A DNA stretch of 6,359 nucleotides from an uncultured Burkholderiales bacterium (lineage in GTDB: Bacteria > Pseudomonadota > Gammaproteobacteria > Burkholderiales > Burkholderiaceae_D), in NCBI GenBank assembly GCA_937872165.1, contig CALMOR010000178.1:7293-13651 (forward strand), given 5' to 3'. Shown one piece after another: positions 1 to 5,174 of this stretch; the stretch's first letter is position 1; every line of letters starts with the position of its first letter. Both the position numbers and the translations under genes were made by a program. The notes beneath the pieces were generated by a model. The model made no database searches, was not told where the DNA came from, and worked only from the letters and a program-made list of their open reading frames with translations.

Positions 1-89
1 ACCTGATCGTCGGCCGCTGCGAGACCGGTAGACTCCATCCTTCGACGTGGCCGCGATCGTCCGCGGCCGTCGTCGCGGCAGGCGTAGAA

Positions 90-163
90 GCGGGTGTAGT
101 TCAATGGCAGAACGGCAGCTTCCCAAGCTGCATACGCGAGTTCGATTCTCGTCACCCGCTCCA
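90..163 (+). tRNA. glyU: tRNA-Gly (anticodon CCC)
   Basis: This is a complete 74-nt tRNA with a genome-encoded CCA. The acceptor stem pairs 90-96 (GCGGGTG) with 153-159 (CACCCGC), followed by discriminator T160 and CCA 161-163. The D arm is GTTC/GAAC (99-102 with 110-113). The anticodon stem GCAGC/GCTGC (115-119 with 127-131) encloses loop TTCCCAA, giving anticodon CCC at 122-124, which reads the glycine codon GGG. The T arm pairs 136-140 with 148-152 around loop TTCGATT, with one G-T pair at 136-152. From memory the sequence is very close to Escherichia coli glyU. The tRNA stands alone, with no neighbouring RNA genes. No copy of its 3' end was found elsewhere in the window, so nothing here marks it as an island attachment site. 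Confidence 0.97.
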
Positions 164-233
164 GCTTCTCGTCGCACGACGGCATCGAACGAAGCCTGTC
201 GAGCGCGAGCGGCACCGGTCGTTCTTCGAGGCG

Positions 234-265
234 TTCGAACGGCGTCATGCTTAGTTCCGTTCGAA
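234..265. other. Hairpin downstream of tRNA-Gly, possible terminator
   Basis: A perfect 9-bp inverted repeat, TTCGAACGG (234-242) and CCGTTCGAA (257-265), encloses a 14-nt loop. It sits about 70 nt after the tRNA and about 65 nt beyond the minus-strand pseudogene stop, so it lies between two converging transcripts. There is no T-run on either side, so an intrinsic terminator is only a possibility. It could also be a palindromic protein site or chance in GC-rich DNA. The remainder of 164-330 shows no gene I can recognise. Confidence 0.35.
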
Positions 266-330
266 GACGGCCAGACGCCTTGCTCGCGCGCAAGCGAACG
301 CCCGCACCGCGCGAACGGCCGTTGCGACCT

Positions 331-643
331 TCAGGCGCTGTCTCGGTCTCCGGTCCCTCGAGCGGCTCGCGGTCCCAATGCATCGACGAGCGCCTTCCGA
401 CCGCTGGAGGCGAGCCACGAACGGAAGGTCCGCAGGTCGGGAACGATTCGCCGCATGCGATCGAGATCGGCCGTCCCCGTCAGTCGTCGCTGGTCGACCA
501 ACCGCGTCAGTCGCTTGCGGAACGGGCTGGCGGACAACGAGGTGTCCGCGAACCGGGCATAGGCGATCGGACGGCCTGCCGCCTTCGGAGAAGAGGTTCG
601 AGGTCCTCCCCCGCGACCCGCTCGCTCGCGATCTCCAGGGTCC
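331..643 (-). pseudogene. C-terminal remnant of an NmrA-like NAD(P)-binding protein
   Basis: Only the end of a gene seems to survive, in two frames. Positions 641-588 read TLEIASERVAGEDLEPLL. The sense then moves to another frame from about 588 to the stop at 331-333, containing AAGRPIAYARFADTSLS, then a segment with TADLDRMRRIVPDLRTFRSWL. This looks like the C-terminal part of NmrA-type Rossmann proteins, where a beta strand plus a 'G-x-E/D-L' segment, a 'GRPI-x-Y' turn and a final 'L-x-x-x-x-P-x-L-x-T-F-x-x-W-L' helix are usual. The family call is from memory of such patterns. No Rossmann N-terminus or start codon remains. It follows directly on the broken SDR fragment upstream, as if one deletion removed the SDR C-terminus and this gene's N-terminus. 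It is transcribed in the same direction as the acyl-CoA synthetase. Confidence 0.45.
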
Positions 644-840
644 GTCCTCGTCACGCCGCACGTCGAGCATCAGCGGCAGCGCGTGACCCCCGGCCGCTTC
701 GATCCCCGGCGACGTCGTGGATCGTCCCGCTCAACGACGGATGGGGCTCGCCGGTCTTGGCCGCGACGACACGTTCGGGCCGTGATGAAGACCGTGCGGT
801 CCCTGAGCGAGCGTCGCTCGGTTGGGGTGTCCTGTGTCAT
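644..840 (-). pseudogene. Broken short-chain dehydrogenase/reductase (HSDL2-like N-terminus)
   Basis: The start ATG (840-838) overlaps the stop of the upstream acyl-CoA synthetase as ATGA (837-840), a typical coupled operon junction. The first 20 codons end RTVFIT, the SDR beta-1 strand, but the glycine-rich TGxxxGIG cofactor loop that should follow is gone. Sense resumes in another frame at 770 with VVAAKTGEPHPSLSGTIHDV, and again in the third frame at 703 with IEAAGGHALPLMLDVRRDED, ending near 644. That order (AAKT...P..GTIH, then AAGG.ALP...DVR) is characteristic of SDRs resembling hydroxysteroid dehydrogenase-like protein 2. The NNAS, catalytic Ser-Tyr-Lys region and C-terminus are absent. 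The gene therefore has one internal deletion of roughly 40-50 nt, at least one further indel, and loss of about three quarters of its length. An enzyme is not possible from this remnant. Confidence 0.7.
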
Positions 841-2450
841 GTCGCCTGATCGAGGTATTGCCGACGGAGCGCGAACTTCTGGATCTTTCCGGAGGCGGTC
901 TGGGGAAAGCCCGTCACGAAACGCCAGACGCGCGGGACCTTGTACGAAGCGAGTCGCTCCCGACAGAACGTCGAGAGCGCATCGGCATCGACGTCCTGTT
1001 CCGGGCGAAGCTGCACGAACGCCGCGACGACCTCGCCCCAGTCCGGATCGGGCAGGCCGACGATCGCCGCCATCGCGACCGCGGGATGCGTGAACAGGAC
1101 GTCCTCGATCTCGCGCGGATAGACGTTCTCGCCCCCACGGATGATCATGTCCTTCAGTCGACCCTGGATGCGCAGGTAACCGGACGCGTCGATCGACCCG
1201 AGGTCTCCGGTGCGAAGCCATCCGTCGCCGTCGATGGCGGCCTTCGTCGACGCTTCGTCGCGGTAATAGCCCTTCATGACGCAGACGCTTCGCGTGCAGA
1301 CCTCGCCGAGCTGACCGACCGGCACGACGGTCGCGCCCTCGGGTTCGACGACCTTGATCTCGATGCCGGGCAGCGGTCGCCCGACGGTCAGCCACCATTC
1401 GGGATGGGAATCGTCGGGTGCGGTGTGCGTGATGTACGGCGAGGCTTCGGTGAGCCCGAATCCGATCGCCACCTTGACGCCGAGGTTCGTCGCGGCACGA
1501 CGCACGAGTTCCGGCGGCACGGGCGCACCCCCGAGCGTGGCGAGTCGCCACGCCTCGAGGTCGCGGCGGCCGATCGACGGATGCTCGAGGATGCGGAACA
1601 GCATCGTCGGAACGCTCAGCAGGATCGTGCCGCGTTCCGCTTCGAAGAGGTCGAGCATCAGCCCGGGCTCGAACGCCGGCGGAAGAACGTGCGCCCCGCC
1701 GGTCTGCAGCGCGCCGAGGGTCACCAGTCCGCACCCGGCCGTATGGAACATGGGCATCGGATTGATCCAGACGTCGGTCTCGCGAGCGCCGATCGCCATC
1801 GCGTAGAAGCGCCCGTTGTTGGCCAGTCCGCGGTGCGTGAGCTCCGCGCCCTTCGGAAGGCCGGTGGTTCCGGACGTGTACTGGATCTGGGCGATGTCGT
1901 CGGGCAGCACCTCGGGCAGCACGTGCTGCCGTGCCTCCGAGACCATTTGCCGCCAATTCGGAAACGACAATACGACGCCGAGCTCCGGCAACTCGCCCCG
2001 GACCTGATCGACGACCGCAGACAAGTCCCGTCCGCGATACTCGGGACTCAGGATCAATCCCCTTGCGCCCGACTGGCGCAACACATGGGACAACTCCGAC
2101 GCGACGCAGGCCGGATTGACCGTCACCAGCGTCACCCCCGCCAACGCGGCACCGAATTCGAGAAGGACCCATTCGGGGCAGTTCGGAGCCCAGATCGCGA
2201 CCGCGTCGGCGCGGCGAAACGCCGACAGCAAGGCCCACGCCCGCTTCTCGGACTCGACGAGAAGCTCGGCGAACGTCCACCGGTCACGACGCGCCGGGTC
2301 GGCTTCTCCCGCCACGAGGGCGGTCCGATGCGGCCAGCGCTTCGCGGCATCGCGAAGCGCATCTCCGATGGAGATTTCGAGGGTGGGAGGCGTCGTCGAC
2401 CCTCGAACTAGGGCTACGGCCCCGTGTGGCATGCTCGTCGCCGATTGCAT
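837..2450 (-). CDS. Acyl-CoA synthetase (AMP-forming, ANL superfamily)
   Basis: This 537-aa enzyme activates a carboxylic acid with ATP to an acyl-adenylate and then to the CoA thioester. It is full length for the family and predicted to be cytoplasmic. Motifs in order are: P-loop TSGTTGLPKG (192-201); MPMFHTAG (232-239), a usual acyl-pocket region; GFGLTEASP (330-338), the A5 motif with F and A where Y and T/S are common; GWLRTGDLG (410-418) with ribose-binding D416; RLKDMIIRGGENVYPREIE (431-449), the hinge and A8 core; and a C-terminal SGKIQK with catalytic Lys522. The overall pattern resembles FadD-like or medium-chain ligases, but the substrate cannot be read from sequence. Start ATG at 2450 has GAGGTGG at 2470-2464, 13 nt upstream, which is rather far; the ATG at 2432 is an alternative. 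The gene is divergent from a broken PadR regulator and overlaps the broken SDR downstream. Its own frame is uninterrupted. Confidence 0.95.
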   Translation of the reverse strand: MQSATSMPHGAVALVRGSTTPPTLEISIGDALRDAAKRWPHRTALVAGEADPARRDRWTFAELLVESEKRAWALLSAFRRADAVAIWAPNCPEWVLLEFGAALAGVTLVTVNPACVASELSHVLRQSGARGLILSPEYRGRDLSAVVDQVRGELPELGVVLSFPNWRQMVSEARQHVLPEVLPDDIAQIQYTSGTTGLPKGAELTHRGLANNGRFYAMAIGARETDVWINPMPMFHTAGCGLVTLGALQTGGAHVLPPAFEPGLMLDLFEAERGTILLSVPTMLFRILEHPSIGRRDLEAWRLATLGGAPVPPELVRRAATNLGVKVAIGFGLTEASPYITHTAPDDSHPEWWLTVGRPLPGIEIKVVEPEGATVVPVGQLGEVCTRSVCVMKGYYRDEASTKAAIDGDGWLRTGDLGSIDASGYLRIQGRLKDMIIRGGENVYPREIEDVLFTHPAVAMAAIVGLPDPDWGEVVAAFVQLRPEQDVDADALSTFCRERLASYKVPRVWRFVTGFPQTASGKIQKFALRRQYLDQAT

Positions 2451-2511
2451 GGCTGTCTACGTGCCACCTCTTGTGCTTCGATAGTCCGTAGCGTACGGTC
2501 CGAGACAGACT
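2451..2511. promoter_or_regulatory. Divergent promoter region with candidate operator palindrome
   Basis: This 61-bp gap separates the start codons of the acyl-CoA synthetase (-) and the PadR-type regulator (+), so it must carry at least part of both promoters. It contains a perfect 13-bp dyad, CCGTA-GCG-TACGG (2486-2498). It also has an outer inverted pair, CTGTCT (2453-2458) and AGACAG (2503-2508), nearly symmetric around the centre of the gap. A weak -35/-10 pair for the + gene could be TTGTGC (2471-2476) and TACGGT (2494-2499) with a 17-bp spacer; the dyad would then cover the -10. PadR proteins usually repress their own and neighbouring genes by binding such dyads. The operator assignment is inference; the dyads are seen directly. 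Confidence 0.4.
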
Positions 2512-3118
2512 ATGTCAACACCGGCCACCGAAGACCCGTTCGTCGACGACGACGTGCGCCTTGGCCCGACCTCGTATCTCGTGCTGGGGTTGATCGGCTG
2601 CGCGGGCCGTCGACCCCCTACGAACTGAAGCGCGCAGCCCATCACTCGATCCACTACTTCTGGCCTTTCCCGCATTCACAGCTCTACGGCGAGCCGGCGC
2701 GTCTCGCCGACGCCGGTCTGCTCGAGCAGGAACGGGAAGAAGGTGGCCGACGACGCGTGCTCTACGCACTCACCGCGGCCGGGACCAGAGCTCTCAACGA
2801 GTGCGCCAAGCGTCCGGTCGGCGAGGTCTTCGAGATGCGCGACCTGTCGGTGCTGCAGCTCTTCTTCGGCGAATTCATTTCGACCGAGGAACTGGTGGCG
2901 CTGGCGAACGGTCAGGTACGCCTCTACCGCGAGCGCTTGCTGGTCTATCAGCGCATCGAAGAGCGCAACGCCGACGAAAGCGGACTGGAACGGCGGATGG
3001 CGCACTGCACCTCGGCGTTCGCATGGCCCAGACCTGCCTCGATTTCTGGAAAGGGATCGCCGCGAACCCCCCGCCGGCCCCCGTTCGACGCGGCAAGCGG
3101 AGCAAGAGTCGGCGGTGA
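2512..3118 (+). pseudogene. PadR-family transcriptional regulator, two frameshifts
   Basis: Reading from ATG 2512 gives LGPTSYLVLGLIGCAG, the first helices of a PadR winged helix, and then stops within about ten codons. Sense continues one frame over from 2610 with STPYELKRAAHHSIHYFWPF, HSQLYGEPARLADAGLL (recognition helix area), RRRVLYALTAAG (wing) and a helical C-terminal domain through EERNADESGLERRM. Near 3001 it moves again to ALHLGVRMAQTCLDFWKG and a basic tail ending at TGA 3116-3118. Restoring one base near 2605-2610 and one near 3001 gives a 202-aa protein of normal PadR length with the C-terminal Vir_act_alpha-like domain. Both changes look like single-base losses in G/C-rich runs, so assembly error is a real alternative to decay. 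The start has only a weak GAGA ribosome-binding site. PadR proteins typically sense small aromatic or lipophilic ligands; here it probably controlled the divergent acyl-CoA synthetase operon. Confidence 0.8.
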
Positions 3119-3293
3119 TGCGGCCCCGCGCACGATGCGCGAGCGCGCTCGAAGCGGCTCGACCTGCGCAGGGGTAGTCGCCGCTCGCGAAGCGACGCTC
3201 CGCGGCTGACACCGCCTCGCATTCGATGAGAGACTTCGCGCGCAATCGCAAACATCGCGTCGCGACACCGAGCCCCTTTCCCGAAGAGCCGCC

Positions 3294-4175
3294 GTGGACC
3301 CGTTCACCTTCGCCAAGCACGCCTTCCGCAGCCTGCGATGGAAGCATGTCGAGAAGAACACGCTCGCGTTGCTGCGCGAGCACTTCGACATGGACGTGTA
3401 CGACCATGGAAGAAGGCGTCGGGCGGAGAGCGCGAATCCGCTGAACGCTCACGGCCTCAAATGCTTCAGCCAGAGCGACGAGGACGGCATCACGCTCGAG
3501 ATCCTGCGACGGATGGACGCGCTCGACGACGGCACCTTCGTCGAGTTCGGCGTCGGCGACGGGATGGAGAACAACACGCTGATCCTCTCTTCGCTCGGCT
3601 GGAAAGGCGTGTGGGCCGGTGGCGAGAAGCTCGCGCCGCGCATCGACGTCGAAGGTGCGAAGCGACTCGCCTATCTGAAGTCGTGGATCACGCGAGGCAA
3701 CGTCGTCGACCTGCTGGAGCGAGGCCTGACGGCGATCGGCCGCGCGGCGCCGGACGTGATCTCGCTCGACCTCGACGGCAACGACCTCCATCTCGTCGAC
3801 GCGCTGCTCGCGGCCGGCTTCGCGCCGAAGCTGTTCATCGTCGAGTACAACGCCAAGTTCCCGCCGCCGGTGCGATGGTCGGTCTCGTACGACGAACATC
3901 ACGTGTGGAAGAGCGACGACTACTTCGGCGCGTCGCTCGCCAGCTTCGTCGAGGTGTTCGAGCGTTTCGGCTATCGCCTCGTGTGCTGCAACGCGCAGAC
4001 CGGCGCGAACGCCTTCTTCGTCGACCGGCGTCACGACGCGGCCTTCGCCGACGTGCCCACCGACATCCGCTCGCTGTATCAGGGCCCGCGCTACTGGCTG
4101 TATCGGAACTACGGCCACGCGCGTTCGGTGAAGACGGTCGAGACGGTCATCAACGGCCGACCCGCAGCACGCTGA
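3294..4175 (+). CDS. FkbM-like SAM-dependent methyltransferase family protein
   Basis: The 293-aa product has a Rossmann-type core resembling FkbM-type methyltransferases, often annotated only as hypothetical. Visible blocks are SQSDEDG (59-65), FVEFGVGDGMENNT (82-95) as the candidate SAM-binding loop after beta-1, DVISLDLDGND (154-164) where the FkbM family has its second acidic strand motif, IVEYNA (182-187), and NAFFV (239-243) near the end. There is no signal peptide or membrane segment. The N-terminal 50 residues are basic and less conserved in appearance. The start is GTG at 3294, with GAAGAG at 3283-3288 as a possible ribosome-binding site. The frame is open upstream to 3209 but offers no ATG or GTG. 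FkbM proteins O-methylate sugars or polyketides; no glycan or polyketide genes are nearby, so substrate and even methyltransferase activity are uncertain. It converges on the FAH-family gene with a 13-bp gap. Confidence 0.75.
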   Translation: MDPFTFAKHAFRSLRWKHVEKNTLALLREHFDMDVYDHGRRRRAESANPLNAHGLKCFSQSDEDGITLEILRRMDALDDGTFVEFGVGDGMENNTLILSSLGWKGVWAGGEKLAPRIDVEGAKRLAYLKSWITRGNVVDLLERGLTAIGRAAPDVISLDLDGNDLHLVDALLAAGFAPKLFIVEYNAKFPPPVRWSVSYDEHHVWKSDDYFGASLASFVEVFERFGYRLVCCNAQTGANAFFVDRRHDAAFADVPTDIRSLYQGPRYWLYRNYGHARSVKTVETVINGRPAAR

Positions 4176-4188
4176 GCATCCGTCCGGC

Positions 4189-4887
4189 TCACACCATCCG
4201 CACGCCGATCGTGCCGAGGCCGTCGATGCCGCCCCGCATCGTCTGGCCGCGCTCGACCCTGCCCACGCCTTCCGGCGTACCGCTGTAGATCAGGTCGCCC
4301 GGCTTCAGCGTGAAATAGGTGGACAGGTTGGCGATCACCTCGGGGATCGACCAGATCAACTGCGAGACATCGCTGCGCTGCCGGTCGACACCGTCGACCT
4401 GGACCCAGATCGCCTGCGCGGCGACCGGACCGAAATCGGCCGCGGTGCGCAGCGGGCCGATCGGCGCGGACGCGTCGAAGGCCTTGCCGATCTCCCACGG
4501 GCGACCCTTGTCGCGCATCGTGAACTGGAGGTCGCGCCGCGTCATGTCGAGTCCGACGCCGTATCCGAAGACGTGCTCGTCGGCCGACGCGACCGGGATG
4601 TCCGCGCCCGCCTTGCCGATCGCGACGACGAGCTCGATCTCGTGCTGGAGGTTGGTCGTGAGACTCGGATAGCGCACGTCGACGCTACCGCCGTCGGGGA
4701 CGACGACGATCGCGTCGGTCGGCTTGCAGAAGAAGAACGGCGGCTCGCGGTCCGGGTCACCGCCCATCTCGCGCGCATGCGCCGCGTAGTTGCGGCCGAC
4801 GCAGTAGATGCGGCGCACCGGATAGAGGTCGGGACTGCCGACGACGGGTACGCCGACGACGGCTTCGGGTTCGAATGTGAAGGTCAT
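4189..4887 (-). CDS. FAH-family hydrolase (fumarylpyruvate/acylpyruvate hydrolase-like)
   Basis: This 232-aa protein is a single-domain member of the fumarylacetoacetate hydrolase fold, which cleaves a carbon-carbon bond or decarboxylates beta-keto/acylpyruvate acids using a divalent metal. Metal ligands are the E83-x-E85 pair in HEIELVVAIG (82-91) and D114 in GLDMTRRDLQ. GRNYAAHARE (31-40) carries the H37/E40 pair matching the FAHD1 His-Glu dyad, GKAFD (134-138) carries the conserved Lys135, and SGTPEGVG (202-209) forms the usual glycine turn. KP at 55-56 in PPFFFCKP is also typical. The pattern resembles bacterial fumarylpyruvate hydrolases of gentisate catabolism, but no dioxygenase or isomerase accompanies it. 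ATG 4887 was chosen because it gives family length; the in-frame ATG at 5058 would add 57 arginine/proline-rich residues unlike any domain. No Shine-Dalgarno precedes 4887; the leader is pyrimidine-rich there. Confidence 0.93.
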   Translation of the reverse strand: MTFTFEPEAVVGVPVVGSPDLYPVRRIYCVGRNYAAHAREMGGDPDREPPFFFCKPTDAIVVVPDGGSVDVRYPSLTTNLQHEIELVVAIGKAGADIPVASADEHVFGYGVGLDMTRRDLQFTMRDKGRPWEIGKAFDASAPIGPLRTAADFGPVAAQAIWVQVDGVDRQRSDVSQLIWSIPEVIANLSTYFTLKPGDLIYSGTPEGVGRVERGQTMRGGIDGLGTIGVRMV

Positions 4888-5174
4888 GGGAAGGGGATCG
4901 GGTTCGACAGGATGGGCGGTTGCGGTCGACGGGCGAGACCGTCGTCGCCGCGCTTCGCGCGAGTCCGGCGGGCGCCTTCCAGGAGCTGCGCCCTGGGAGT
5001 CGGACGACGGGACGAGCCCCGCATGATAGATGCGGACCGCCACGCGAGCCGACGGCATCGCGTCCCGTGCAGGGGCGCACGCATTCTTAATATTCCTTCG
5101 CGGTTGCCGATAGCCAACCTACAACGAACTTCCGGTCGCTGCGCTACCGCGTCGCTGCCTGCCTCCAACGCATC
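4888..5174. promoter_or_regulatory. Divergent intergenic region between FAH hydrolase and GGDEF gene
   Basis: No gene is recognised in these 287 bases. The stretch is GC-rich except for an AT-rich patch, TTCTTAATATTCC at 5084-5096, the likeliest promoter location. On the minus strand TATTAA (5092-5087) could serve as a -10 for the hydrolase, with TTGGCT (near 5117-5112) as a -35 at a long 19-bp spacing. That would leave a leader of nearly 190 nt before 4887. On the plus strand TTGCCG (5104-5109) is a possible -35 with no convincing -10. These are visual matches only. Confidence 0.3.

Noticed and set aside
26..34. TAGACT (29-34) as a -10 box for the tRNA
   Set aside because: There is no acceptable -35 at the right distance inside the window, and the match is only 4 of 6; it is too weak to annotate.
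138..163. tRNA 3' end as an island attachment site
   Set aside because: I searched by eye for a second copy of the tRNA 3' sequence and found none in the window; there is also no integrase gene.
822..2411. 529-codon open frame on the plus strand opposite the acyl-CoA synthetase, and a 536-codon frame on the minus strand (670-2280)
   Set aside because: Both overlap the motif-rich ligase gene in other frames and have biased, arginine-rich or unrecognisable protein; they are shadows of GC-rich coding DNA. Only the last codons of the minus frame (840-781) are meaningful, as the start of the SDR remnant.
3177..3196. GTCGC...GCGAC hairpin after the PadR-type gene as a terminator
   Set aside because: Five pairs with a 10-nt loop in GC-rich DNA and no T-run are expected by chance.
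2676..4118. 480-codon minus-strand open frame spanning the PadR and FkbM-like genes
   Set aside because: It is antisense to two recognisable families and shows no domain of its own.
4176..4188. Terminator between the convergent FkbM-like and FAH genes
   Set aside because: The 13-bp gap holds no stem-loop or T-tract.
4888..5058. 57-residue N-terminal extension of the FAH-family hydrolase from ATG 5058
   Set aside because: It is Arg/Pro-rich with no domain or signal peptide, and the family normally begins close to the YPVRRIYCVGRNY block; the ATG at 4887 fits family length.
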